NCBI RefSeq assembly: GCF_005117025.1
Contig: NZ_SWCO01000002.1
Span: 372,001-436,000 of the forward strand
Length of the DNA: 64,000 nt
Reading direction: 5' to 3'
Source: Alteromonas portus
GTDB lineage: Bacteria > Pseudomonadota > Gammaproteobacteria > Enterobacterales > Alteromonadaceae
Shown: positions 36,430 through 44,851 of the stretch, piece after piece
Layout: every line of letters begins with the position of its first letter
Numbering within the stretch: position 1 is the stretch's first letter
Translations under genes and position numbers: made by a program
The notes under the pieces: model-generated
Databases searched by the model: none
Told to the model about the DNA's origin: nothing
Seen by the model: the letters and a program-made list of their open reading frames with translations, nothing else

Positions 36430-38297
36430 TGTTTACTCACGCTACGCTTTTTGCGCGCTGGTGCCTGCTGCTATTACTTTGTATTCCTGTATTGGCAGGG
36501 CTGGTAGGGGTAATATTTCCTGCGTTAGGTTATTTCCCAGCTATAGGCGCAAACGGCTTTTCAACACAGGTGTTCGTTACGCTATTCACCCTACCAGACG
36601 TTTGGCAAATGATGATGTTGTCACTTTTTACAGGCTTTGGTTCGACACTTTTAGCGGTAATTGCAGCGTTTTGTATTCTTGCCACGTTTTACCAGTCTTC
36701 TTTGCTTGGAAAAATTCAGGGTGTGCTTAGCCCCTTTTTGGTATTTCCCCACGCAGCGGCGGCCATCGCACTTTTATTTGTCGTTAGCCCTTCTGGTATC
36801 TTTGCGGCAATCATCACGCGCTTGAATGCGTATTTGAGCCATGTTTTCACAAGCCCTTTTACTAATGGAACGCTTCCTATCAACGAGATGGCCTCTATCA
36901 GCGAAATGGCATTGCCCGCTGCAAATGATGGAACGCTACTTTATGACGATACAGGACTGAGTATACTTATTGCGCTTAGTTTAAAAGAGCTACCGTTTAT
37001 CATGTTAATGACGCTAAGCGTTATGTCTCAACCCCTAGTGAAAAAGAAACTGACGGGTTATGTACAAGTTGGAACGGCGTTAGGTTATTCGCCTACTGCT
37101 AGCTTTTTCAAACTGGTGCTGCCGACAATTTATTCTCAAATAAAGTTACCCCTACTAGCGGTGTTAGTTTTCGCCACATCAAATGTGGAAATTCCTTTAA
37201 TTCTAGGGCCAAACAACCCGAGCACTTTGGCTGTCGCCATTATGCACTGGTTTAATCATATTGATTTGTCCATGCGTCTACTTGCAAGCAGTGCTGCAGT
37301 GGTTCAAGTGGCAGTATCTGCGGTGGCTGTAATGTTGTTTTTAGGGGGGGAGCAATTAGTTAAGCATGTAGGGAAGCGCAGCCTTTCAAGTGGCAATCGA
37401 TATTTTGCCGATGCTGCGCTACGCGCATGTGGTTTTACCGTTATGGCAGTTTACATTATCTTGATCTGCGCGGTGGTATACACGGTTGTTACGTACTCAT
37501 TTGCTAAACAATGGCACTTCCCGCTGTTATTGCCAGAGGGCTTAACATTGCTGCATTGGGATACGGCAATAAGTGCTCTGGCATCTCCACTTATCAATAG
37601 CTTACTGCTTGGCGTTATGGTGAGTACGACTTCAATAACCCTTGTTCTATTTACCCTTGAAAGCGAACAGCTAAAGCCTGCTCGTACTTTTGCTTCGAAT
37701 GCATTTTCTGCCTCGCTATTTTTGCCGCTATTAGTACCTGGTGTGGCTTTCTTGTATGGTTTGGTATGGTTTCAGCAGCTTGTTTTTCAAGACGCCGTAT
37801 GGTTTCACACTTATATAGCGCATATGGTTTATGTCGTGCCTTACGTGTTTTTATCAATGGCGGTGGCGTACAGAAGGCTCGACAACCGATACGCTATGGT
37901 GGCGCAGAGCTTGGGCAAAACGCCGTGGCAGGTGTTCTATCATGTTAAGCTGCCTTCGTTATTTAGCGCCATTATGGTGGCGTGGGCCCTAGGGCTAGCG
38001 ATTAGTTTTAGCCAATATCTACCTACTTTACTGGCTTCAGGCGGGACAATACCCACTATTACGACCGAGGCCGTTGCCTCGGTATCTGGCAGCAGTACGC
38101 GACTTACTGCGGTATACGTCATTATTCAAGCTGTGATGCCGCTACTTGGCTTTATGATCGCGTGGTACATACCTGCATTTGCGATGAAAAAGCAACGTAG
38201 GCAAATGCACAGTGAAGGTAGTCTCGACTATGTGGATGCCAATACAGTTCACAAAGAACGCATGGCTAATATCAGAACAAAAACAACAAGGGCGTAA
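36429..38297 (+). CDS. ynjC: YnjC-like ABC importer permease, two fused half-permeases
   Basis: The 622-residue protein has about 12 transmembrane helices and two EAA-type coupling loops, G-T-A-L-G-Y-S-P-T-A-S-F-F in the first half and A-Q-S-L-G-K-T-P-W-Q-V-F in the second. It therefore contains both BPD-transporter permease domains in one chain, as in ThiP, AfuB and E. coli YnjC. It forms the inner-membrane channel with the YnjD-like ATPase. The ATG overlaps the ynjB stop by one base, and the ATPase start follows six bases after its end. Confidence 0.9.
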   Translation: MFTHATLFARWCLLLLLCIPVLAGLVGVIFPALGYFPAIGANGFSTQVFVTLFTLPDVWQMMMLSLFTGFGSTLLAVIAAFCILATFYQSSLLGKIQGVLSPFLVFPHAAAAIALLFVVSPSGIFAAIITRLNAYLSHVFTSPFTNGTLPINEMASISEMALPAANDGTLLYDDTGLSILIALSLKELPFIMLMTLSVMSQPLVKKKLTGYVQVGTALGYSPTASFFKLVLPTIYSQIKLPLLAVLVFATSNVEIPLILGPNNPSTLAVAIMHWFNHIDLSMRLLASSAAVVQVAVSAVAVMLFLGGEQLVKHVGKRSLSSGNRYFADAALRACGFTVMAVYIILICAVVYTVVTYSFAKQWHFPLLLPEGLTLLHWDTAISALASPLINSLLLGVMVSTTSITLVLFTLESEQLKPARTFASNAFSASLFLPLLVPGVAFLYGLVWFQQLVFQDAVWFHTYIAHMVYVVPYVFLSMAVAYRRLDNRYAMVAQSLGKTPWQVFYHVKLPSLFSAIMVAWALGLAISFSQYLPTLLASGGTIPTITTEAVASVSGSSTRLTAVYVIIQAVMPLLGFMIAWYIPAFAMKKQRRQMHSEGSLDYVDANTVHKERMANIRTKTTRA

Positions 38298-38303
38298 ATC
38301 CTA

Positions 38304-38933
38304 GTGCTTAATTTAGAAAACGTCGTTATTTATCGCGATGACAAGCCGATGCTTCAGTTAAGTGCTGAAGTAGCAAAGGGTGAGGTGCTGACTGTTATGG
38401 GGCCAAGTGGCGCAGGCAAGTCTACCTTACTTCAAGCCATAGCTGGCCAACTTCAGGCGCCGTTTAGCGTCAGCGGACAAATTAAAATAAACCATGTGGC
38501 GATAAATGACGTCAGTGCTCACCTTCGCAAAGTGGGCATTATGTACCAAGATGCATTGCTATTTGAACACATGACTGTAGGCGAAAACATTGCATTTGCC
38601 ATGCCTGACAACTCGCATAAAAACAAGCAGATGAAATACGAGGCCATTAACGAATTATTAGCAGCCGTAGAACTTGATGGCATCGCTGACCGGGCGGTAA
38701 ATACACTCTCTGGAGGCCAGCAGGCTAGAGTAAGCCTGATCAGAACGTTAGCTTCTGAGCCTTTAGTGGTATTGCTTGACGAGCCTTTTAGCAAACTAGA
38801 TGTAGCGCTTCGTAGTCAAATTCGCAGCTGGACGTTTTCTCAGCTAAAGGCTCGCAATATACCCACTGTACTTGTCACACACGATAATGATGATGCGCTA
38901 GCTGCGGGTGGCGACGTCATCGAGATCATATAG
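38304..38933 (+). CDS. ynjD: YnjD-like ABC importer ATPase
   Basis: The 209-residue compact ATPase has Walker A G-P-S-G-A-G-K-S-T, the signature L-S-G-G-Q-Q-A-R-V, Walker B V-V-L-L-D-E-P-F and the switch histidine in V-T-H-D-N-D-D-A. The Q-loop is in G-I-M-Y-Q-D-A-L-L-F. It lacks a C-terminal regulatory domain, as is usual for YnjD. The start is GTG. It powers the YnjB-YnjC importer, and gene order and spacing make this assignment firm. Confidence 0.92.
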   Translation: MLNLENVVIYRDDKPMLQLSAEVAKGEVLTVMGPSGAGKSTLLQAIAGQLQAPFSVSGQIKINHVAINDVSAHLRKVGIMYQDALLFEHMTVGENIAFAMPDNSHKNKQMKYEAINELLAAVELDGIADRAVNTLSGGQQARVSLIRTLASEPLVVLLDEPFSKLDVALRSQIRSWTFSQLKARNIPTVLVTHDNDDALAAGGDVIEII

Positions 38934-38975
38934 CGGTGTTTCAAAGGTACTTCCTAGTTAGCAAAGAGATATTTC

Positions 38976-39605
38976 ATGTTAGATTCTAAAATTACTCCCT
39001 TTATAAAACCGCTTTTAATGCCGCTGATAAAAGCGTTAGATCGAAAGGGTGTTACCCCCAATCAGGTTACGCTTGTTGGGTTTGTCGTTGGTGTTCTCGC
39101 GCTTCCCTTTATTATTCTTAACTGGTGGAATATGGCGCTAGGCTGCATCATATTAAATCGCATATTCGACGGTATAGACGGTGAATTGGCGCGCTATCAG
39201 CAAAGTAGCAGCAGTGCTGGTGGTTTTTTGGATATTTGCTTAGATTTTCTTTTTTACGCATCTATCCCTCTAGCATTTGGTATTGCTAACCCTGAAGAGT
39301 GGGGCATACCAGCAATGGTACTGCTAGCTACCTTTATTGGCACCGGCAGCAGCTTTCTGGCGTTTGCTATTGCCGCAGAGAAGTTTCAAATAGACAGGCC
39401 CCAGTTCGCTAACAAAAGTTTTTACTATATGCAGGGGTTAACGGAAGGTACTGAAACCATTTTAGTGTTTTTGGCGTTCTGCATTTGGCCGCAGTATTTC
39501 GCAACGCTTGCGTACGTGTTTGCTGCAGCCTGTGCAGTCACCGTAGTAACTCGCATAGCTGGGGGCTTTTCTACCCTTGATAAGGTGGAGCGCGACGCTG
39601 CTTAG
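38976..39605 (+). CDS. ynjF: CDP-alcohol phosphatidyltransferase family protein (YnjF-like)
   Basis: The 209-residue membrane enzyme has the complete CDP-alcohol motif D-x2-D-G-x2-A-R-x8-G-x3-D-x3-D in F-D-G-I-D-G-E-L-A-R and the following G-G-F-L-D-I-C-L-D. It has about six helices. It joins a CDP-linked lipid to an alcohol acceptor, or does a similar phosphoester transfer; the acceptor is unknown. E. coli ynjF also lies beside ynjBCD, which supports the name and a functional link. It follows ynjD by 42 bases and is probably the last gene of the operon. Confidence 0.85.
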   Translation: MLDSKITPFIKPLLMPLIKALDRKGVTPNQVTLVGFVVGVLALPFIILNWWNMALGCIILNRIFDGIDGELARYQQSSSSAGGFLDICLDFLFYASIPLAFGIANPEEWGIPAMVLLATFIGTGSSFLAFAIAAEKFQIDRPQFANKSFYYMQGLTEGTETILVFLAFCIWPQYFATLAYVFAAACAVTVVTRIAGGFSTLDKVERDAA

Positions 39606-39730
39606 TTTACAGGCGTTGCGCGTGTTTCCGAGTATAATTGATAGAGAGTGCTGTCCAAGCGTTTGCAGCAATTAAACTAGTAACAGTAACAAGCGGACAA
39701 AGGTGTGATACGTGATGAAGGTTATTTGCT

Positions 39731-40600
39731 TTGGATAATACCTCGTTCATTCGCTTAAGTGTGTTTCTTGGCATTTTTGTGCTTATGGCCGTGCTTGAAG
39801 CACTGCTGCCAGCGCGTAAAGCCGTGCTTAATAGAAAAGCACGTTGGGTAGGCAACTTGTCTATGGTGGTGATGGGAGCGTTAGTTTCACGTATTTTGCT
39901 TCCGGCCACCCTGGTTGGCGTGTCTTTGTGGGCGCAGCAAAAAGGCATAGGTGTTTTCAACGTTTTATTGGATGCCATGCAGGCTGATGCTTCAAGCTCT
40001 AATCAACTGCTAAATAGTGGTGAGCCGCTCAATACTTCTTCAACGTATTTTGTCCATATCGCCATAGTAGCGGTAAGCGTTTTATTACTTGATATGCTTA
40101 TTTATTGGCAGCACCGGCTTTTTCATACCGTGCCTATGTTGTGGCGCTTTCATAAAATGCATCACGCCGACAGTCATGTTGACACGACTACGGGTCTTCG
40201 CTTTCATCCTGTGGAAATTGCAATGAGTTTGGGTATTAAAGCCGCGGCGGTGGTGATACTTGGCGTGCCTGCTGTTGCTATAGTTATCTTTGAAGTGGCA
40301 CTCAATGGCTTTGCCATTTTTAATCATGCCAATATTAGGCTGCCGCAAAAATGGGATGACAGAATTGGTCTTGTGTTAATTACCCAACGCTTACATCGCA
40401 TTCACCATAGCCAGGCTAAAAGTGAATCGAATTCAAACTATGGGTTTAGCGTATCGTGGTGGGATAGGCTGTTTAATAGTTTTACGCCTCGCGCCGCGTT
40501 TAGCGATGAAACCTTACCCATCGGCCAAAAAGATGTGCCGGCCGTAAGAGAGAACGCGTCTATCAAAGCGCTATTGCTACAACCATTTAAATCAAAATAG
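39731..40600 (+). CDS. Sterol desaturase/fatty acid hydroxylase family membrane protein
   Basis: The 289-residue protein starts at TTG 39731 with GAAGG nine bases upstream; no in-frame ATG lies between a stop at 39716 and this codon. Histidine clusters typical of the di-iron family are present: H-R-L-F-H, H-K-M-H-H, a downstream H in R-F-H-P-V-E, and H-R-I-H-H-S. About four helices anchor it in the inner membrane. It should hydroxylate or desaturate a lipid; the substrate is unknown. It lies 125 bases after ynjF, so shared transcription is possible but not certain. Confidence 0.88.
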   Translation: MDNTSFIRLSVFLGIFVLMAVLEALLPARKAVLNRKARWVGNLSMVVMGALVSRILLPATLVGVSLWAQQKGIGVFNVLLDAMQADASSSNQLLNSGEPLNTSSTYFVHIAIVAVSVLLLDMLIYWQHRLFHTVPMLWRFHKMHHADSHVDTTTGLRFHPVEIAMSLGIKAAAVVILGVPAVAIVIFEVALNGFAIFNHANIRLPQKWDDRIGLVLITQRLHRIHHSQAKSESNSNYGFSVSWWDRLFNSFTPRAAFSDETLPIGQKDVPAVRENASIKALLLQPFKSK

Positions 40601-40647
40601 CGCTTTAGATTTTTTTTAAGGGCTGGCAGGGAGATAGCTGCTATGCG

Positions 40648-41421
40648 CTAGCTACATCCAAGCTGCAATGCCAAACCACCTATCGTACTTTCCACGTGAA
40701 CTTCAGTTTCGCCAGAAAGCACGGGCATGATATTAAGCCCGGTTCTTGCTTCAACTTCATCAATGGTTACTTGCGTTGTGCAATAGTTGTCACTGCGCGC
40801 TGCACTTTGCTGCATGATGAAAGCAGAGGCTTCTATTAGGCCGTTTATTTCAGTGACAATAACTTTAAAGTAGCCGCTGGGAATGTTGTGTATTTCGTCG
40901 GCATCAGGAAGAGATGCGAAGAACCATTCGTACAAAGGGCCAGATACCACATAAACATCCTGGCCGGTTCTTACAAAGCTGCGCACTGCGTTTTCCAGTT
41001 TTACCCATGGGCCTTGGTTTAAATCAGAGTCTTGCGGCGTAATGTTTGAGAGGTAATTAAGTTCTCGCCAATCGGGTGAATTGCTGAAAGAGGCAAGGGG
41101 GACTTGGTGACCTCTGTCGGTCCCTATACTTCGCCATGCGCCTTTATAGTCATTGGGCTCTAGGGTGCTTTCTTCGCTAAGTTCAGGGTCGGCTTTCCAA
41201 TTACGACTTCTAGATGGGCCATCGATAGTTTCAGGCGTAACGTGATACGCCACCCAATTAGCAAATTTCGTTTGTGGGTTATTATTTAGCGTATATATAG
41301 AACGGGTAATGGTTTGACCATTTAAACCGATAGGGCAACTGAATACACAGTTTTCTGCAGCAGCACTAAAGGCAGAAAAAGCGAAGGATACAGCAAGAGA
41401 AACAGCAACAAGTCTCTTCAT
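40648..41421 (-). CDS. DNA/RNA non-specific endonuclease, exported
   Basis: The 257-residue protein has a signal peptide ending in A-A-A-E. The His-Cys-metal finger core contains D-R-G-H-Q-V-P-L-A-S-F, with the catalytic His, and the downstream N-x-x-P-Q-D-S-D-L-N-Q-G-P-W, whose Asn binds magnesium, as in Serratia nuclease and NucA. Four cysteines suggest disulfides. It is predicted to degrade DNA and RNA in the periplasm or outside the cell, and with the ExeM-type enzyme it gives the window two exported nucleases. It is convergent with the hydroxylase gene and monocistronic. Confidence 0.9.
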   Translation of the reverse strand: MKRLVAVSLAVSFAFSAFSAAAENCVFSCPIGLNGQTITRSIYTLNNNPQTKFANWVAYHVTPETIDGPSRSRNWKADPELSEESTLEPNDYKGAWRSIGTDRGHQVPLASFSNSPDWRELNYLSNITPQDSDLNQGPWVKLENAVRSFVRTGQDVYVVSGPLYEWFFASLPDADEIHNIPSGYFKVIVTEINGLIEASAFIMQQSAARSDNYCTTQVTIDEVEARTGLNIMPVLSGETEVHVESTIGGLALQLGCS

Positions 41422-41560
41422 GAATTTTTACTCTATTCAAACAAGATTATTTTCCTGTACTTAAGTACAGTTTTATAATTTTACGAATAGTACGCAAAAA
41501 CTACGATAAAACAAGTGGTTGTAGCCTAAAGTAGGGGCTCCTTACCGCGGTTGCTAGTGC

Positions 41561-42136
41561 TTACATCATCGCTAGCGCCTTAAATACTAAATATCCAGTG
41601 CCCAACTGAAGCACCATACCAATAATAAGAAAGACGCCGTCACGATTCGTTATACCAAGCGCGGTAATACATAACGCAAAAGCGGGTACTGCAACCGCAA
41701 AAGGCAACACTTCTAACGGGATCATACAAAGTGCAGCTATGGCACAATATGCAGCAATAAAATTTTTAGATGGGGAATGGGAAAGAAACGTTACCCTGGG
41801 CTTTAGCAGCTTTTCAGTTTTTTGTGCATAAGGTTTAGCTTTTTCAACGGCACTTTCTAGTTTCTGTGTGGACACTTCTTTATTTTTAATAAACGCGGGT
41901 AGCCACGGACTGGTTTTTCCTATTGCGACTTGTGTACATATGAAAAATAAGGTGATGCCACACAGAGTAGGCACGCCTGGGATGGCGCCAGTAGGAAGTA
42001 GTGCAATAAGGGCGGGGATCAGTAACAGCGGACCAAAGCCTCTGTCTTCGAAACGTTCAATTATCTCACCTAATGACGTGGCGTTATCTTCTTCGCTATA
42101 CATGTCATCCATTAATTCAACAATAGAATTTCCCAT
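41561..42136 (-). CDS. ExoD-family membrane protein
   Basis: The 191-residue protein fits the exopolysaccharide synthesis ExoD family: L-G-E-I-I-E-R-F-E-D-R-G-F-G-P-L-L-L-I-P near the N-terminus, L-P-T-G-A-I-P-G-V-P-T, and three or four hydrophobic helices. ExoD affects exopolysaccharide production and alkali tolerance in rhizobia, but its molecular function is unknown. It is monocistronic and divergent from the GAF-GGDEF cyclase gene. Confidence 0.85.
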   Translation of the reverse strand: MGNSIVELMDDMYSEEDNATSLGEIIERFEDRGFGPLLLIPALIALLPTGAIPGVPTLCGITLFFICTQVAIGKTSPWLPAFIKNKEVSTQKLESAVEKAKPYAQKTEKLLKPRVTFLSHSPSKNFIAAYCAIAALCMIPLEVLPFAVAVPAFALCITALGITNRDGVFLIIGMVLQLGTGYLVFKALAMM

Positions 42137-42299
42137 AATCGCCTACTCATTCCTATTTAGTGATAGCTATACCTATCATTACGCTTTTACCTTAAATAAG
42201 TTTAATGAAGTGCTGGTGCGCGTCGTGGGATAAAAAGATTTTTCACTAGTTAGCAAATCAACTGCTACATTTAATGAATAGAAGTTCGCGAGAGTTAAA

Positions 42300-43787
42300 T
42301 TGAATACGACAGACATTCTTTCAATTTTGTGTCAGATGCCGTCGAGCATTTTGTTTAAGTGCCCTGAGTCCGCCAGCATTTATGCTAGCAAAGGCTTTGA
42401 ACAGGATTTTGGAATAAGTCAGTCCGATTCTGTTGGCACCCATTCTTTCGTTTTCTTTGACCCTGAAACGAAAGACGTAATCCCTCCATGTAACTCGCCA
42501 TTTACCCTGGCAGAAAAAGGCGAGATAGTCGCACAGCACTTCAGACTTCAAACAGGTTTACGAACAATGAACTGTTTTGTTGAAAGTGGCGTGATCACCA
42601 CGCCTGCAGGGATGTGGGTTGTGTTACAGGTGAAAACCAACGTGACAGCGCTGTTTAGTGAGAATAAAAAAAGCTCAGCGGTGAGTAAACATATTGCGTT
42701 CAATCAGCTCCTTACTAATTTTTCTTCCAAACTCATTACGGCAAGTGTTCATGAACTCGACGGCATTATAGACCAAGCGCTGGCGGCATTTGGTGTGTTC
42801 TGCGATGTCGATAGGTGCTACCTTTTTGAATTCAGTGATGATACAGAATGCATGTCTAATACCCACGAATGGGTTGCAGCAGGGGTGACACCGTTTATTG
42901 ATGAACTTCAGAATATGCCAACCAGTTCGCTACCCTTTTTCATGACCCACATTACTGACGGTATGTTTAAAGTGGATGATGTGGCGACGCTGCCCGACGA
43001 AGCTGCTGCAGAAAAACACATTTTTGATGAGGAAAGAATTTTTTCTATTTTGTGTGTTCGCATTATGGTTGACGATACTATGTACGGTTTTATTGGCTGT
43101 GACATTATCGGCAGCCCATATGTGTGGAATGCATTTGATATTGAATACCTGCGGCGAATCGGTGAGATGCTAGGTAATACGCTACAAAGCCTACATAACC
43201 GAAAAGCCCTTCAAAAAGCGCAAACTGAGCTGCTTGAAGCTAATAAGCAACTAGAGCGTTTAGCGAATATAGATGGCTTGACGGGGATTGCTAACAGAAG
43301 GTTGTTTGACAGTACGCTGCTGCGTGATGTGAAGCGGTGCTTTGAGCAAGGCGAAGCACTTAGTTTATTGCTTATTGATGTGGATTTATTCAAACAGTAC
43401 AACGATGCCTATGGTCACGTTGCTGGCGATGCGGCATTACAAAAAATTGCCGATACCTTAACTAACAGCTGCGCAGGGAATGTAGACCTTGTCGCTCGCT
43501 ATGGCGGTGAAGAATTTGCCGTGATTTTACCCAATACTCGGCTTGATGAACTCCACGCTATTGCTGCACGAATTATTCGTAATGTGAAATTTTTAGATAT
43601 TCATCACCAAGCATCAGATTATGATAATAAGCTTACGGTAAGTATTGGGATGGCGTGTTTAGAGCTGAGCTCGCCTTGCAAAGATGCTGCTTTGCAAAGT
43701 AGTGAAAGTGCTTTGTCACTGGTTCAACAGGCGGATAGAGCTCTTTATCGAGCCAAAGCGTCTGGAAGAAACTGCGCTAAACTTTAA
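42300..43787 (+). CDS. GAF-GGDEF diguanylate cyclase, cytoplasmic
   Basis: The 495-residue protein has a PAS-like N-terminal segment (about 10-115), a GAF domain (about 140-305; C-D-V-D-R-C-Y-L-F-E, F-I-G-C-D-I), a short coiled coil, and a C-terminal GGDEF domain with G-G-E-E-F in A-R-Y-G-G-E-E-F-A-V. The R-x-x-D inhibitory site is not present at the expected place (G-N-V-D), so product inhibition is probably lost. No membrane helices or EAL domain are seen. The start is TTG 42300 with a GAGAG ribosome binding site; no better upstream start exists. Confidence 0.9.
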   Translation: MNTTDILSILCQMPSSILFKCPESASIYASKGFEQDFGISQSDSVGTHSFVFFDPETKDVIPPCNSPFTLAEKGEIVAQHFRLQTGLRTMNCFVESGVITTPAGMWVVLQVKTNVTALFSENKKSSAVSKHIAFNQLLTNFSSKLITASVHELDGIIDQALAAFGVFCDVDRCYLFEFSDDTECMSNTHEWVAAGVTPFIDELQNMPTSSLPFFMTHITDGMFKVDDVATLPDEAAAEKHIFDEERIFSILCVRIMVDDTMYGFIGCDIIGSPYVWNAFDIEYLRRIGEMLGNTLQSLHNRKALQKAQTELLEANKQLERLANIDGLTGIANRRLFDSTLLRDVKRCFEQGEALSLLLIDVDLFKQYNDAYGHVAGDAALQKIADTLTNSCAGNVDLVARYGGEEFAVILPNTRLDELHAIAARIIRNVKFLDIHHQASDYDNKLTVSIGMACLELSSPCKDAALQSSESALSLVQQADRALYRAKASGRNCAKL

Positions 43788-43857
43788 CCTGTATCAATGT
43801 CTAACTTTCACGCTTTTTATAGCACAGTCTGGTTTCGAAACACTCACTATGTAAATA

Positions 43858-43875
43858 CTCTACCTCATGGTAGAG
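43858..43875. repeat. 7-bp inverted repeat CTCTACC/GGTAGAG
   Basis: Perfect arms flank a 4-base spacer, and a partly matching TTCTACT and GGTAGT pair follows within 35 bases. There is no T-tract. It could be an operator of the SatD/DUF3307 locus or a weak 3' hairpin of the cyclase gene. Confidence 0.5.
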
Positions 43876-43942
43876 CATGTATTCTACTGAGATAATGGTA
43901 GTACTAACACGAGCTTTATATTTTCCTAAAGCGCCTTATATC

Positions 43943-43992
43943 AATCACATTTTGTTTTGTGATTATTTTTAATCACATTTTGATATGTGATT
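43943..43992. promoter_or_regulatory. Two tandem 22-bp dyads upstream of the SatD-like gene
   Basis: Copy 1 (43943-43964) and copy 2 (43971-43992) are AATCACA-N8-TGTGATT with identical arms and nearly identical spacers, 28 bases apart. A further half site AGTGATT is at 44005-44011. They lie about 95 to 145 bases before the gene and look like a cooperative repressor or activator site, possibly for the encoded helix-turn-helix protein. Confidence 0.7.
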
Positions 43993-44085
43993 GTTTTTGA
44001 ATTTAGTGATTAAGCGTGTCATAGTGGTAAACGACTCAAGTATTCTTACTCTGAATACACTAGCTGAAGACGGCGCAAGGTAAGT

Positions 44086-44757
44086 ATGAAAAAGAACAAC
44101 ACGGTGAAAGGCGGTCTATCGCGCTATGTTGGTGTGCTGACAGGCGACATCTCGGGTTCTCAATCTTATTCTGATGGTGAAATTAGTAATATCCTTGCTG
44201 CACTAAAGCAATATTTAACGAATTACGCCACACGCTATGACGGGCACTTTGATATTTATCGCGGTGACGCATTTCAGTTAGCAGTAGAGCAACCCCAGTA
44301 TAGTATGCACATCGCTCTTGGACTGCGTTTAGCACTCAAAGCCCACTCATTAAACGTTGATGTAAAAATTAGCGTAGCGGTAGGTGAAGCATACTTTCGC
44401 CCAAAAGAAGTGAAAACTGGAACCGGAGAAGCCTTTGTTTTATCTGGGCGGGGCCTTGATACTATTAAACCCTATCACCTTGCTTTTTTTAGCAGCGATG
44501 AGCAGCTTGAAAGTAACGTGCAGCTGCTTACACGTTTTGCCGACGCCCACATAAGCGCTTTAACGCAAACCCAGTCAGAAACATTGCTTGCCTACCTTGA
44601 AGCCTCTGATAAGAGTCATGAAAACATAGCAGCCATACTTGATAAAAATAGAAGCAATGTGAGTCGAATTCTTAACGCTAGCAATTACAAACTGGTTGCT
44701 GAATATCTTACATATATGGCGCAAGCGATAGCTACTAAACAAGAAGAAACTGAGTAA
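44086..44757 (+). CDS. SatD-like protein with C-terminal helix-turn-helix
   Basis: The 223-residue protein begins with V-G-V-L-T-G-D-I-S-G-S-Q (about 15-26) and Y-R-G-D-A-F-Q-L, the pattern of the SatD family, whose fold resembles nucleotide cyclase or GGDEF palms. The central part has V-K-I-S-V-A-V-G-E-A. The C-terminus (about 170-215) looks like a helix-turn-helix: I-A-A-I-L-D-K-N-R-S-N-V-S-R-I-L. It may bind the tandem dyads upstream. It is followed by a DUF3307 membrane protein gene, a pairing I have seen for SatD-like genes elsewhere. No biochemical activity is established. Confidence 0.72.
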   Translation: MKKNNTVKGGLSRYVGVLTGDISGSQSYSDGEISNILAALKQYLTNYATRYDGHFDIYRGDAFQLAVEQPQYSMHIALGLRLALKAHSLNVDVKISVAVGEAYFRPKEVKTGTGEAFVLSGRGLDTIKPYHLAFFSSDEQLESNVQLLTRFADAHISALTQTQSETLLAYLEASDKSHENIAAILDKNRSNVSRILNASNYKLVAEYLTYMAQAIATKQEETE

Positions 44758-44791
44758 TTGGGATCAGAACAGAACAATAAGGAAGCGTAAC

Positions 44792-44851
44792 GTGAAATCG
44801 ATTAAAACAGTAAAGATTGCCGTTCAAGTAGGTACGTTACATGATTACTGA
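44792..44851 (+). CDS. Possible 19-codon leader peptide before the DUF3307 gene
   Basis: GTG 44792 has a good AAGGAAG ribosome binding site and opens 19 codons to TGA 44849-44851. The frame overlaps the DUF3307 ATG at 44841 by 11 bases, and that ATG itself lacks a good ribosome binding site, which would fit translational coupling. The peptide is basic and hydrophobic (K-S-I-K-T-V-K-I-A-V-Q-V). Chance cannot be ruled out. Confidence 0.35.
   Translation: MKSIKTVKIAVQVGTLHDY

Noticed and set aside
43958..43977. TGTGA and TCACA between the two 22-bp dyads resemble a CRP site
   Set aside because: The spacer is 10 bases, not the 6 of a CRP site; the dyads are better read as AATCACA-N8-TGTGATT.
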